A DNA stretch of 64,000 bases from assembly GCF_020379485.1 (NCBI RefSeq), contig NW_026016656.1, positions 45,630-109,629 of the forward strand. Reading direction: 5' to 3'. Below, in pieces: positions 36,124 to 47,200 of this stretch. The stretch comes from Brassica napus (taxonomy: Eukaryota; Streptophyta; Magnoliopsida; Brassicales; Brassicaceae). The notes beneath the pieces are model-generated. The model saw only the letters and a list, made by a program, of their open reading frames with translations, did no database searches and was not told where the DNA came from. Position 1 is the first letter of the stretch. Every line of letters begins with the position of its first letter. The translations under genes were made by a program, and so were the position numbers.

Positions 36124-37250
36124 GACTGAAGAAAGCTATCTATGGGCTGAAGCAATCACCAAGAGCTTGGTACAACAAGTTGAGCACTACTCTGAATGGC
36201 CGAGGCTTCAAGAAGTCTGAACTAGATCACACCCTCTTCACACTCACTACTCCCTCAGGTATGATTGCTCTCCTTGTGTATGTTGATGATATCATTATCA
36301 CAGGGAGTGATAAGGAAGGTATCATAGCAACCAAGGAGTTTCTTAAATCCATGTTTGAGATTAAAGACTTGGGAGAAATGAAATACTTCCTTGGAATTGA
36401 GATATGTAGATCCAAGGAAGGTTTGTTCATGTCCCAAAGGAAGTATACACTTGATCTTTTGAAAGGTGCAGGTGCTTATGGAGGCAAGACAGCAAGGATG
36501 CCTATGGAGGATGGCTACAAAGTCCCACGAGAGGGGGAGATTGAAGACAGCAAACCTTATCAGGATCCTAAACTCTATAGAAAACTAGTTGGCAAATTGA
36601 TTTATCTTACTATAACTAGACCTGACATTTGTTTTGCTGTGAATCAGGTGAGTCAACACATGCAAGTGCCTAAGGAACATCATTGGCGCATGGTGGAGAG
36701 GATCTTGATGTATCTCAACGGCTCACCTGATCAAGGAGTATGGATGGGCTGCAATGGAAGCACTGAAGTGGTGGGATACTGTGATGCGGATTGGGCTGGT
36801 GATAGAGCAGACAGGAGATCAACCACAGGCTATTGCACATTCATTGGAGGCAACTTGGTGACTTGGAAGAGCAAGAAGCAGAAGGTAGTGTCATGTTCAA
36901 GTGCAGAAGCCGAGTATAGAGCCATGCTGAAGCTTACCAATGAGTTGGTATGGATCAAAGGCATCTTGAAGCACTTGGAGATTGATCAAGCAACTCCAAT
37001 GACAATGCATTGTGACAATCAAGCTGCCATCCACATTGCATCCAACTCGGTGTTTCATGAGAGGACCAAGCACATTGAAGTTGATTGCCACAAGGTGAGA
37101 CAGATGATTGTGCTAGGGGTGATCTTGCCATGTTATACAAGGAGTGAAGATCAGCTAGCGGATGTGTTCACCAAGGCTGCAAGGCAAAAGACTATGGAGT
37201 CCATTCACATCAGATTGGGACTCATAGATCTTGGGAAGAGAAGGAGCTGA
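36117..37250 (+). CDS. Element C reverse transcriptase C-terminal part and RNase H
   Basis: [19 protein letters not shown], then the catalytic YVDD at residues 55-58 and [12 protein letters not shown]. The RNase H part has [10 protein letters not shown] (near residue 222), [12 protein letters not shown] and [14 protein letters not shown], then ADVFTKA. The stop at 37248-37250 is the end of the element's coding sequence. The segment is intact over 377 codons. Confidence 0.92.
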   Translation: MLRLKKAIYGLKQSPRAWYNKLSTTLNGRGFKKSELDHTLFTLTTPSGMIALLVYVDDIIITGSDKEGIIATKEFLKSMFEIKDLGEMKYFLGIEICRSKEGLFMSQRKYTLDLLKGAGAYGGKTARMPMEDGYKVPREGEIEDSKPYQDPKLYRKLVGKLIYLTITRPDICFAVNQVSQHMQVPKEHHWRMVERILMYLNGSPDQGVWMGCNGSTEVVGYCDADWAGDRADRRSTTGYCTFIGGNLVTWKSKKQKVVSCSSAEAEYRAMLKLTNELVWIKGILKHLEIDQATPMTMHCDNQAAIHIASNSVFHERTKHIEVDCHKVRQMIVLGVILPCYTRSEDQLADVFTKAARQKTMESIHIRLGLIDLGKRRS

Positions 37251-37272
37251 TCCCCTTAGCTGCAAGGTCTTT
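37251..37272 (+). other. Element C 3' untranslated start and left target duplication of element D
   Basis: Twenty-two bases between C's stop codon and D's LTR. The last five, TCTTT (37268-37272), are repeated at 43593-43597 and form D's target duplication. Confidence 0.88.
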
Positions 37273-37969
37273 TGGTGTAGCCATGAGTAGAGACATTGGA
37301 GAGCTGAGTGAGTCTGATGAGGGAGAGCCAGACTTGAGAAGAGAAGAGCCAGACTTGAGCAGAGAAGAACCAGACTCGAGCAGAGAAGAACCAAATGAGC
37401 TAGCCAGCTTGTGGAGTGGACCAGTAACCAGATCAAGACTGAGAGCACAAGAGGAGAGGCTCCAGGAGATAGCCAAAACCGTGGGCCTTGGTTCAAGACA
37501 AGGAGATCAAGATAAACCAGCTGTTGGTTTAATTTAATTACTTTGTAAGGGTTTGGTTATTGGGCTTTCATTTAATTTAAACCAAAGACAATTAGGATTA
37601 GAATTAGAATTAAACCACCTTGGTTTAGCATTAGGGTTTTCGATTTTCACTTTAAGAACATGGGGGCTGCAGCTTTGTTTTCTCAACTTTCAATCTAAGA
37701 ATTATTCAGTCAACTTTGTTGTCTTGTCTCTAGCTTTCTCTGTTCAGCTCTAGAACATTGATCTCACTTAAAGGAAGGAATTCCTGTGAATCCCATCTTA
37801 GACAATACAAGGTGATCTTGTGTCTTTGAGTAGCAAACCATCCTTGGCGCCAACCCATAGGCTCAGGGAGACGTCCACAGTTCAAAGGAGAGCTAGTAGC
37901 CTCTTAGAACATCCTCTATCCATCCACCTTCAAGTGATCCAGAGTTTAAGCCATACCCAGGCTGCACCA
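37273..37969 (+). repeat. 5' LTR of element D
   Basis: Starts TGGTGTAGCC, ends GGCTGCACCA. The first part repeats the coding sequence of the integrase tail, including three copies of a 21-bp unit for EEPDLSR-like residues. Followed by AG and the primer site. Confidence 0.92.
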
Positions 37970-37971
37970 AG

Positions 37972-37983
37972 TGGTATCAGAGC
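37972..37983 (+). other. Primer-binding site of element D
   Basis: TGGTATCAGAGC two bases after the LTR, complementary to initiator tRNA-Met. Confidence 0.9.
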
Positions 37984-38395
37984 CACTTGAAGGTTAGGGT
38001 TTGCAATTTGACTACTCAGATCATTCATTCCATCAAACACTTCTCTTATCTTTCTATCTGTTGTAAGCCAGCTGAGCCAACCCTGCAAATCAAAAAAAAA
38101 AAGAAAAGAAAAGAGATCTCTGATCCAAATCAAAAAAAAAAAAATATATAGCTGAAGAGTAATCCAGCTAGCTGAGGAGAAATCCAGCTCAGGGTGGTAA
38201 AGTCAGCTGGTGCCTAAATCTCTTAATACTTCCTATCTGATTCATTGGGGTTTTAGTTCTAGATCTTAAGTGTAGAACTTTGTTTTTCAACTGAACTTGT
38301 GGGAAGAGCTGAGACTTGGCGATTTGAAAACTTGAGTGAGAGAGAGATATAATTTTGTTCCTGGCTTTGTGTTTTCTCTAACTATTTCAGGAACA
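37984..38395 (+). other. 5' leader of element D
   Basis: About 410 bp without coding content. It contains two similar blocks, each ending in an A-run (about 38089-38101 and 38130-38143), next to GATCTCTGATCC and repeated AGCTGAG/CCAGCT words. Likely an untranslated leader; A-runs are prone to sequencing error. Confidence 0.6.
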
Positions 38396-38629
38396 ATGAG
38401 TGAAGAGAGGCGAGATGGAAAGCAACCTGAGAGTTCAGGAGAACCGGCTGTCCAGCAAATCAACCTCAACCAAGTTCAATTTGAGGCTATGATAGCTGAG
38501 ATAACCAGAAGAATGCAAAATACTTACAACCGTGTTCAACAAGCTAATGAAACTTACCTGGTGTTAATGCAGGGCAAGAGAGGGACGCGGTTGCTGCTGG
38601 AGCTCAGAGAGCACGCATTGGACCTATAA
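38396..38629 (+). CDS. gag: Element D Gag, N-terminal fragment
   Basis: The ATG at 38396 (MSEERRDGKQPESS) is the likely start; the open frame upstream is leader. It has a helical stretch with QFEAMIAEITRRMQN. The true frame is left near 38575-38585, where a one-base shift moves reading into the next fragment. Residues after about 62 are spurious. Confidence 0.8.
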   Translation: MSEERRDGKQPESSGEPAVQQINLNQVQFEAMIAEITRRMQNTYNRVQQANETYLVLMQGKRGTRLLLELREHALDL

Positions 38630-39687
38630 GAGGGCAACGAGTTGAGATTAGGGGTCGTGGGATTTATGGAGAACATTATCAAGAAGATTCAGCTGATGAA
38701 AGTGATGATGGATCTCAGGCTAGTCATCATGGTAGAAATCACAACCGCAGGCGACCAGCTACTGATAACCTAGGCAATCTCAAGCTTAGAATCCCTCCAT
38801 TCCATGGGAAGAATGATCCTGATGCTTACTTAGAGTGGGAGAAGAAGATTGAACTGGTTTTCAATTGCCAACAGTTCACTGAGGAGAGGAAAGTGAGACT
38901 AGCAGCTACTGAATTCTGTGGTTATGCTATTAGCTGGTGGGATCAGATTGCTACTACCAGGAGACGCAATGGAGAGCCTCAGGTAGCTTCCTGGTTTGAG
39001 ATGAAAACTGTGATGAAGAAGAGATTTGTTCCTAATCACTATGGAAGAGATCTACACCAGAAGTTGAGAAGGCTTTCTCAAGGATCTAAGAGTGTAGAGG
39101 ACTATCACCAGGAGATGGAAACACTCATGTTGAAAGCTGACTTAGAAGAAGAAGTAGAAGCTACTATGGCTAGATTCCAAGGAGGTCTTAACAGAGATAT
39201 ACAAGATAGGTTGGAGCTACAAGAGTATGAGGACATGGATGAACTGCTACATAAGGCTATTTTGATTGAGCAGCAGAACAAGAGGAAGAGCTCTACCCGG
39301 TCTTCATACACTCCTGCTTCAAAACCGGCCTACTCCAAGGAAGATAAGCCAGGGGATAAGTCCAAAGAAGGTTCTTCTTCAGTGGAGACCAAGAGAGATG
39401 ACAAGGGTAAAGGAGTAGCCACACCTACTAAGACCAGGAACATTAAGTGTTTCAAGTGTCATGGCTTTGGTCACTATGCTAATGAGTGCACCAACAAGAA
39501 GGTGATGACTATCTTAGCCGACGGGGAGGTGATATCTGAAGAGGAGGACGCCGGCCAAGAGTCTGATGAGGAAGGCGTGGAGTACCCTGTCCGTGGAGAG
39601 CTATTAGTCACCAGGAGACTTCTCAATGCTCAACCTAAACCAAAGAAGATGAGCAAAGGGAAAACTTGTTTCACACCAGATGCTTGA
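38584..39687 (+). CDS. gag: Element D Gag, main fragment with zinc knuckle
   Basis: Frame open from 38584, continuing Gag: an Arg/Gly-rich segment, then [33 protein letters not shown] and KRFVPNHYGRDLHQKL, as in element A. One CCHC knuckle, CFKCHGFGHYANEC, lies near 39448-39489. The frame is lost near 39640; the sister element suggests Gag runs on into protease in one frame, so the stop at 39685-39687 is an artefact of an indel. Confidence 0.88.
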   Translation, partial: DAVAAGAQRARIGPIRGQRVEIRGRGIYGEHYQEDSADESDDGSQASHHGRNHNRRRPATDNLGNLKLRIPPFHGKNDPDAYLEWEKKIELVFNCQQFTEERKVRLAATEFCGYAISWWDQIATTRRRNGEPQVASWFEMKTVMKKRFVPNHYGRDLHQKLRRLSQGSKSVEDYHQEMETLMLKADLEEEVEATMARFQGGLNRDIQDRLELQEYEDMDELLHKAILIEQQNKRKSSTRSSYTPASKPAYSKEDKPGDKSKEGSSSVETKRDDKGKGVATPTKTRNIKCFKCHGFGHYANECTNKKVMTILADGEVISEEEDAGQESDEEGVEYPVRGELLVTRRLLNAQPKPKKMSKGKTCFTPDA

Positions 39688-41141
39688 TTCAAGAAAAGGT
39701 TTGTAGCTTGATCATTGATGGAGGAAGTTGTACTAATGTAGCAAGTGCTGAGTTGGTGGAGAAGTTGGGTCTTCAAGTGTTCAAGCATCCTAAGCCATAT
39801 CTCTTGCAATGGATCAATGATGAGGGAGGATTAAAGATCACCAAGCAAGTGAAGGTCTTGCTATCAGTGGGAAAGTACCAGGATGAGATCACTTGTGATG
39901 TAGCACCCCTGGAAGCTAGCCACATCCTTCTTGGACGTCCATGGCAGTATGATAAGAGATCAGTACATGATGGCTTTACCAACAGATACACTTTTATCCA
40001 TAAGGAGAAACAAGTTACCCTGGCGCCAATGACCCCTCAGGAGGTACACCAGGATCAGATGCATCTCAAAATGAAGAGAGGAGAGTCCAAGGCCGCCAGC
40101 AAGTCCTTGCTTCTTGAAGAGACCAGCCAGGTAAGTAAACTCAACCTCTTTGCTACTGCTAAAGATATCAAAACTGCTGTGATTGAACAATCAAATTTGA
40201 TACTAGTAGTTTACAAAGAATTGTTGAGCTCTACTACTAACCCTGCTCCTGAGATTCCAGAGGAGATTGAGTGTCTTTTGCAGGAGTATAGAGATGTGTT
40301 CCCAGAGGACAATCCCATAGGTCTGCCGCCTATTAGGGGAATAGAGCACCAGATTGACTTTGTACCAGGAGCTACTTTACCAAACCGTCCAGCATACAGG
40401 ACCAACCCTGTGGAGACTAAGGAGCTTCAGAAACAAGTCAATGAGCTAATGGAGAAGGGACATATCAGGGAGAGTATGAGTCCTTGTGCTGTACCTGTCC
40501 TCTTGGTGCCAAAAAAAGATGGAAGCTGGAGGATGTGTGTGGACTGCAGAGCCATCAACAACATAACAGTTAAGTACAGACATCCTATTCCTCGCTTAGA
40601 TGATATGCTAGATGAGTTACATGGTTCATGTGTCTTTTCTAAAATTGATTTAAAGAGTGGTTACCACCAGATTAGAATGAAAGAAGGAGATGAGTGGAAA
40701 ACTGCCTTTAAAACTAAGCTAGGATTGTATGAATGGCTTGTGATGCCTTTTGGGCTTACTAATGCACCTAGTACTTTCATGAGATTAATGAATCATGTCT
40801 TGAGAGCTTTGATAGGACGATTTGTAGTTGTTTACTTTGATGATATCCTGATTTACAGCAAGACTATGAAAGAACATGTTAACCACTTGAAACAAGTTCT
40901 AGATGTGCTTAGAAAAGAAAATCTGTATGCTAACTATAAGAAGTGCTCTTTTGGCACAGATAACCTTGTCTTTTTAGGTTTTGTTGTGACTTCACAGGGC
41001 ATACAGGTTGATGAGGAAAAGGTGAAGGCTATCAGGGAGTGGCCGATTCCTAAATCTATTGGAGAGGTCAGAAGTTTTCATGGACTTGCTGGCTTCTACC
41101 GGAGGTTTGTGAGAGATTTCAGTACAGTTGCAGCACCCTGA
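39666..41141 (+). CDS. pol: Element D protease and reverse transcriptase
   Basis: Frame open before 39666 by a few codons (EQRENLF), overlapping the Gag fragment. Protease IIDGGSC with Asp near residue 18, DGGS as in element A. Reverse transcriptase with [44 protein letters not shown] and [10 protein letters not shown] near residues 389-398. It ends at a one-base deletion near 41139, compared with element A, just after [13 protein letters not shown]. Catalytic residues intact. Confidence 0.92.
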   Translation: MFHTRCLIQEKVCSLIIDGGSCTNVASAELVEKLGLQVFKHPKPYLLQWINDEGGLKITKQVKVLLSVGKYQDEITCDVAPLEASHILLGRPWQYDKRSVHDGFTNRYTFIHKEKQVTLAPMTPQEVHQDQMHLKMKRGESKAASKSLLLEETSQVSKLNLFATAKDIKTAVIEQSNLILVVYKELLSSTTNPAPEIPEEIECLLQEYRDVFPEDNPIGLPPIRGIEHQIDFVPGATLPNRPAYRTNPVETKELQKQVNELMEKGHIRESMSPCAVPVLLVPKKDGSWRMCVDCRAINNITVKYRHPIPRLDDMLDELHGSCVFSKIDLKSGYHQIRMKEGDEWKTAFKTKLGLYEWLVMPFGLTNAPSTFMRLMNHVLRALIGRFVVVYFDDILIYSKTMKEHVNHLKQVLDVLRKENLYANYKKCSFGTDNLVFLGFVVTSQGIQVDEEKVKAIREWPIPKSIGEVRSFHGLAGFYRRFVRDFSTVAAP

Positions 41142-43171
41142 CTGAAGTAGTCAAGAAGAGTGTAGGTTTCACTTGGGGACCAGCACAAGAAGAGGCATTT
41201 CAAATGCTAAAAGAGAAGTTAACAAGTGCTCCCTTACTTGCACTTCCTGACTTTTCTAAAACTTTTGAAATTGAATGTGATGCATCTGGTATTGGAATTG
41301 GAGCTGTGTTGATGCAGGATAAGAAACCCATAGCTTATTTCAGTGAGAAACTAGGAGGCGCCACCTTAAACTATCCTACCTATGACAAGGAGCTGTATGC
41401 CTTGGTGAGAGCTTTACAAGTGTGGCAACATTACTTGTGGCCTAAGGAGTTTGTGATCCATACAGATCATGAATCCCTTAAACATCTCAAAGGGCAACAG
41501 AAGCTGAACAAGAGACATGCCAGGTGGGTGGAGTTCATTGAGACCTTTCCTTATGTCATCCACTACAAGAAAGGTAAGGAGAATGTAGTGGCTGATGCAC
41601 TCTCCAGAAGGTATACTCTTTTATCTTCAATGGAAACTAAACTCTTAGGATTTGAACATATCAAATCTTGCTATGCTAATGATCCTGAGTTTAAAGATGT
41701 GTTTAGAGAATCTGAGAAACATGCTAGTGGAAAATTCTATCAAGTAAAAGGATTTCTTTTCTATGATAACCGCCTGTGTGTTCCTAGTGGTTCTTTGAGA
41801 GAATTGTATGTTAGGGAAGCTCACGCAGGAGGGCTGATGGGACACTTTGGGGTCGCCAAAACACTCTCCACCTTGCAGGAGCACTTCTACTGGCCGAGTA
41901 TGAAGAAAGAAGTGGAGCGTGTGTGCTCAAGGTGTGTCGTGTGCAAGCAAGCCAAGTCTAAGGTCCAACCAACAGGTTTGTATACACCTCTCCCTATTCC
42001 TACTGCACCATGGATTGATATCTCTATGGACTTTGTCTTAGGATTGCCTAGAACTAGGAAAGGAAGAGATAGTATCTTTGTGGTTGTTGATAGATTTTCT
42101 AAGATGGCTCACTTCATACCTTGTCATAAAACTGATGATGCATCTTTGGTAGCTGATCTATTCTTTAGAGAAGTTGTTAGATTGCATGGTATGCCTAGGA
42201 CTATAGTTTCTGATAGAGATACTAAGTTCCTTAGCTATTTCTGGAAAACTCTGTGGGGAAAGTTGGGAACTAAGCTATTGTTTTCAACTACTTGTCATCC
42301 CCAAACTGATGGTCAAACTGAATCAGTCAATAGGACATTGTCTACTCTTTTGCGTGCCATCATTAAGAGTAACATTAGGACATGGGAGGATTGTTTACCA
42401 CATGTAGAGTTTGCATATAACAGAGCAGTGCATTCAGCTACTAAACTCTCACCTTTTCAAGTTGTTTATGGTTTTAACCCATTGTCTCCTCTTGATTTAT
42501 TTGCTTTACCTTTAAAAGAACAAACTAACCTTGATGGCAAGCAAAAGGCCGAGTTTGTTTTGTCTTTGCATGAACAGGTCAGGAAGAACATTGAGGAGAG
42601 GACCAAGATGTATGAGAGGCAGAAGAACAAGGGGCGCAAGGAGCTAGTACTTGAACCGGGTGATCTTGTGTGGATTCACATGAGAAAAGAGAGGTTTCCT
42701 GTTGAGAGGAAATCAAAGTTGCTACCAAGGAAAGATGGACCTTTCAAAGTGCTGAAGAGAATCAACAACAATGCCTACCAGATTGATCTTGAAGGGAAAT
42801 ACACAATCAGTTCTACTTTCAATGTTTCTGACTTGGATCCTTTTATTGCAGATGATTTGGATTTGAGGTCAAATCCTTTTAAAGGAGGAGGGGATGGTGT
42901 AGCCATGAGTAGAGACATTGGAGAGCTGAGTGAGTCTGATGAGGGAGAGCCAGACTTGAGCAGAGAAGAGCCAGACTTGAGCAGAGAAGAACCAGACTTG
43001 AGCAGAGAAGAACCAAATGAGCTAGCCAGCTTGTGGAGTGGACCAGTAACCAGATCAAGACTGAGAGCACAAGAGGAGAGGCTCCAGGAGATAGCCAAAA
43101 CCGTGGGCCTTGGTTCAAGACAAGGAGATCAAGATAAACCAGCTTGTTGGTTTAATTTAATTACTTTGTAA
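41142..43171 (+). CDS. pol: Element D RNase H and integrase with CR-type tail
   Basis: Continuation of pol in the next frame (first Met at 41204). RNase [17 protein letters not shown] and ADALSRR. Integrase: HHCC finger ([10 protein letters not shown] ... CSRCVVCK), catalytic D, D, E in [13 protein letters not shown] and DGQTESV, then DGPFKV. From 42895 the protein is encoded by the 3' LTR: an acidic stretch with three SREEPDL/N repeats, then [18 protein letters not shown], matching in pattern the basic CR tail of A. That tail is thought to steer integration to centromeric chromatin, yet this copy entered a copia element, itself in the satellite. Confidence 0.92.
42881..42894 (+). other. Polypurine tract of element D
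   Basis: AAAGGAGGAGGGGA directly before the 3' LTR, inside the pol frame as in element A. Confidence 0.87.
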
Positions 43172-43592
43172 GGGTTTTGGTTATTGGGCTTTCATTTAAT
43201 TTAAACCAAAGACAATTAGGATTAGAATTAGAATTAAACCACCTTGTTTAGCATTAGGGTTTTCGATTTTCACTTTAAGAACATGGGGGCTGCAGCCTTG
43301 TTTTCTCAACTTTCAATCTAAGAATTATTCAGTCAACTTTGTTGTCTTGTCTCTAGCTTTCTCTGTTCAGCTCTAGAACATTGATCTCACTTAAAGGAAG
43401 GAATTCCTGTGAATCCCATCTTAGACAGTACAAGGTGATCTTGTGTCTTTGAGTAGCAAACCATCCTTGGCGCCAACCCATAGGCTCAGGGAGACGACCA
43501 CAGTTCAAAGGAGAGCTAGTAGCCTCTTAGAACATCCTCTATCCATCCACCTTCAAGTGATCCAGAGTTTAAGCCTTACCCAGGCTGCACCA
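42895..43592 (+). repeat. 3' LTR of element D
   Basis: 698 bp, TGGTGTAGCC to GGCTGCACCA, followed by TCTTT (43593-43597), the right target duplication. The pol stop lies at 43169-43171, about 277 bp in. In the 5' LTR a missing T after CCAGCT would change the last codons. Confidence 0.92.
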
Positions 43593-43597
43593 TCTTT

Positions 43598-43712
43598 ACT
43601 CTTTTTCCCCATCAAAGTTTATCCATTGGGTTTTCTTGGTGAGGTTTTTTAAGAGGAAGATCTTGTAGCTTTCCAAGCTTAGGCTTTCACCAAAGCTAAG
43701 CTTGAGGGGAAG
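43598..43712 (+). other. Element C 3' untranslated end with polypurine tract
   Basis: Remaining 3' part of C beyond the nested element. It ends in GAGGGGAAG (43704-43712), the polypurine tract next to the TG of C's 3' LTR. No coding content. Confidence 0.8.
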
Positions 43713-44285
43713 TGTTGAGTGAGTTGATTATATTTGTATGGAGAGAAAGAGGAGTTGTGAAGAGGAGAAGAGATGGAGAAGCTTAGGGGGTTTTGGTGTG
43801 AATGGTACGGACGGCCGTACAAGGCCGTACATGGCCGTACCGTCCGTACCAATGGCCGCGATCAATACTTACCCACTCGACCAAGTAAAACGGTAACAAG
43901 GAGATGTTACCTTGGGAGCTTAAGGAAAGAAGGGGGATCAGACCGTTGAGTGGATAAGGGAAGAGCGTGCCAGGCTGGAACAGGCTGTAAAGAGGCAAAG
44001 CGTGTGAGCCTTATCATCCAATCATCCGGTAAGAACCTTGACTCTACATGCTTCAATAGTGCCCATTTCGCCTCTTGTAAACCCTTTTATGCTTTCATAT
44101 AAATATGTAACCTCACTCATTAATAAGAACATACAGTTTGAGCCTCTCTAATCTCTTAGACACTATGATTATCTCTTAGACTCTAAACGGCTCTATCTAG
44201 TCTCTTAATCTTTCACAAACTTCTTCTAATCACTTCTTAAACACTCTCTTTATTCTGATTACTCTAAGGATCTCTTAATCTCATA
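43713..44285 (+). repeat. 3' LTR of element C
   Basis: 573 bp, TGTTGAGTGAG to TTAATCTCATA, with the palindrome (43804-43850) and TATA box (44098-44106) conserved. The satellite follows at GAATC. Confidence 0.9.
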
Positions 44286-44290
44286 GAATC
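44286..44290 (+). repeat. Target-site duplication of element C (right)
   Basis: GAATC, identical to 31969-31973; the satellite continues as TCTTTGTGAGAAGC in phase. Confidence 0.85.
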
Positions 44291-47200
44291 TCTTTGTGAG
44301 AAGCTTGATTTGGATACATAAAGTGGTGGAGAATCACCAGGAAGTTGAATAAACCTCATAGAAGTTGGGATGAAGAAGTTATCCCACTTTCAAATCAGGT
44401 GATTCCAGTTTCCCAGTTTGGGAATAGCACAGCTTCTTCGTCCTTCCAATCAAACCAGGATGAATCTCTTTGTGAGAAGCTTGATTTGGATACATAAAGT
44501 GGTGGAGAATCATCAGGAAGTTGAATAAATCTCATAGGAGTTGGGATGAAGAAGTTATCCCACTTTCAAATCAGGTGATTCCAGTTTCCCAGTTTGGGAA
44601 TAGCACAGCTTCTTCGTCCTTCCAATCAAACCAGGATGAATCTCTTTGTGAGAAGCTTGATTTGGATACATAAAGTGGTGGAGAATCACAGGAAGTTGAA
44701 TAAATCTCATAGGAGTTGGGATGAAGAAGTTATCCCACTTTCAAATCAGGTGATTCCAGTTTCCCAGTTTGGGAATAGCACAGCTTCTTCGTCCTTCCAA
44801 TCAAACCAGGATGAATCTCTTTGTGAGAAGCTTGATTTGGATACATAAAGTGGTGGAGAATCATCAGGAAGTTGAATAAATCTCATAGGAGTTGGGATGA
44901 AGAAGTTATCCCACTTTCAAATCAGGTGATTCCAGTTTCCCAGTTTGGGAATAGCACAGCTTCTTCGTCCTTCCAATCAAACCAGGATGAATCTCTTTGT
45001 GAGAAGCTTGATTTGGATACATAAAGTGGTGGAGAATCATCAGGAAGTTGAATAAATCTCATAGGAGTTGGGATGAAGAAGTTATCCCACTTTCAAATCA
45101 GGTGATTCCAGTTTCCCAGTTTGGGAATAGCACAGCTTCTTCGTCCTTCCAATCAAACCAGGATGAATCTCTTTGTGAGAAGCTTGATTTGGATACATAA
45201 AGTGGTGGAGAATCATCAGGAAGTTGAATAAATCTCATAGGAGTTGGGATGAAGAAGTTATCCCACTTTCAAATCAGGTGATTCCAGTTTCCCAGTTTGG
45301 GAATAGCACAGCTTCTTCGTCCTTCCAATCAAACCAGGATGAATCACTTTGTGAGAAGCTTGATTTGGATACATAAAGTGGTGGAGAATCATCAGGAAGT
45401 TGAATAAATCTCATAGGAGTTGGGATGAAGAAGTTATCCCACTTTCAAATCAGGTGATTCCAGTTTCCCAGTTTGGGAATAGCACAGCTTCTTCGTCCTT
45501 CCAATCAAACCAGGATGAATCACTTTGTGAGAAGCTTGATTTGGATACATAAAGTGGTGGAGAATCATCAGGAAGTTGAATAAATCTCATAGGAGTTGGG
45601 ATGAAGAAGTTATCCCACTTTCAAATCAGGTGATTCCAGTTTCCCAGTTTGGGAATAGCACAGCTTCTTCGTCCTTCCAATCAAACCAGGATGAATCTCT
45701 TTGTGAGAAGCTTGATTTGGATACATAAAGTGGTGGAGAATCATCAGGAAGTTGAATAAATCTCATAGGAGTTGGGATGAAGAAGTTATCCCACTTTCAA
45801 ATCAGGTGATTCCAGTTTCCCAGTTTGGGAATAGCACAGCTTCTTCGTCCTTCCAATCAAACCAGGATGAATCTCTTTGTGAGAAGCTTGATTTGGATAC
45901 ATAAAGTGGTGGAGAATCATCAGGAAGTTGAATAAATCTCATAGGAGTTGGGATGAAGAAGTTATCCCACTTTCAAATCAGGTGATTCCAGTTTCCCAGT
46001 TTGGGAATAGCACAGCTTCTTCGTCCTTCCAATCAAACCAGGATGAATCACTTTGTGAGAAGCTTGATTTGGATACATAAAGTGGTGGAGAATCACCAGG
46101 AAGTTGAATAAATCTCATAGGAGTTGGGATGAAGAAGTTATCCCACTTTCAAATCAGGTGATTCCAGTTTCCCAGTTTGGGAATAGCACAGCTTCTTCGT
46201 CCTTCCAATCAAACCAGGATGAATCTCTTTGTGAGAAGCTTGATTTGGATACATAAAGTGGTGGAGAATCATCAGGAAGTTGAATAAATCTCATAGGAGT
46301 TGGGATGAAGAAGTTATCCCACTTTCAAATCAGGTGATTCCAGTTTCCCAGTTTGGGAATAGCACAGCTTCTTCGTCCTTCCAATCAAACCAGGATGAAT
46401 CTCTTTGTGAGAAGCTTGATTTGGATACATAAAGTGGTGGAGAATCATCAGGAAGTTGAATAAATCTCATAGGAGTTGGGATGAAGAAGTTATCCCACTT
46501 TCAAATCAGGTGATTCCAGTTTCCCAGTTTGGGAATAGCACAGCTTCTTCGTCCTTCCAATCAAACCAGGATGAATCTCTTTGTGAGAAGCTTGATTTGG
46601 ATACATAAAGTGGTGGAGAATCATCAGGAAGTTGAATAAATCTCATAGGAGTTGGGATGAAGAAGTTATCCCACTTTCAAATCAGGTGATTCCAGTTTCC
46701 CAGTTTGGGAATAGCACAGCTTCTTCGTCCTTCCAATCAAACCAGGATGAATCTCTTTGTGAGAAGCTTGATTTGGATACATAAAGTGGTGGAGAATCAT
46801 CAGGAAGTTGAATAAATCTCATAGGAGTTGGGATGAAGAAGTTATCCCACTTTCAAATCAGGTGATTCCAGTTTCCCAGTTTGGGAATAGCACAGCTTCT
46901 TCGTCCTTCCAATCAAACCAGGATGAATCTCTTTGTGAGAAGCTTGATTTGGATACATAAAGTGGTGGAGAATCATCAGGAAGTTGAATAAATCTCATAG
47001 GAGTTGGGATGAAGAAGTTATCCCACTTTCAAATCAGGTGATTCCAGTTTCCCAGTTTGGGAATAGCACAGCTTCTTCGTCCTTCCAATCAAACCAGGAT
47101 GAATCACTTTGTGAGAAGCTTGATTTGGATACATAAAGTGGTGGAGAATCATCAGGAAGTTGAATAAATCTCATAGGAGTTGGGATGAAGAAGTTATCCC

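Larger units (their letters stand above)
37273..43592 (+). mobile_element. Element D: second CRM-type Ty3/gypsy retrotransposon, nested in element C
   Basis: LTRs of 697 and 698 bp with TG...CA ends, a perfect TCTTT duplication, a tRNA-Met primer site, gag, pro, RT, RH, INT and a polypurine tract. The protein is a sister of element A's: the RT blocks are nearly identical, as is the Gag domain order. The LTRs and C-terminal tail are different in sequence. About six substitutions and three single-base indels separate the LTRs (0.9% by substitutions, about 0.3 My at an assumed 1.5e-8). Three frameshifts break the frame (near 38580, 39640 and 41140). It entered C after C was in place. Confidence 0.93.
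31974..44285 (+). mobile_element. Element C: Ty1/copia retrotransposon in the satellite, carrying nested element D
   Basis: LTRs of 565 and 573 bp flank a primer site, gag, protease, integrase, reverse transcriptase and RNase H in the Ty1/copia order (integrase before RT). A 5-bp target duplication, GAATC, is perfect. Element D sits after the pol stop and before C's polypurine tract. The polyprotein frame is broken by at least five small indels. The LTRs differ by only a few substitutions but about ten small indels. Copia elements that target centromere satellites are known from Arabidopsis lyrata (Tal1); I cannot assign C to a clade. About 6.0 kb without D. Confidence 0.9.

Noticed and set aside
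2472..37983. tRNA gene fragments at the TGGTATCAGAGC sites
   Set aside because: Only 12 bases match, always next to an LTR: these are primer-binding sites, not tRNA genes.
37155..43118. Minus-strand Ser/Leu-rich frames over the start of element D's LTRs (37222-37476, 42775-43098)
   Set aside because: They are the complement of the SREEPDL-coding repeats in the CR tail; the plus-strand frame explains the composition.
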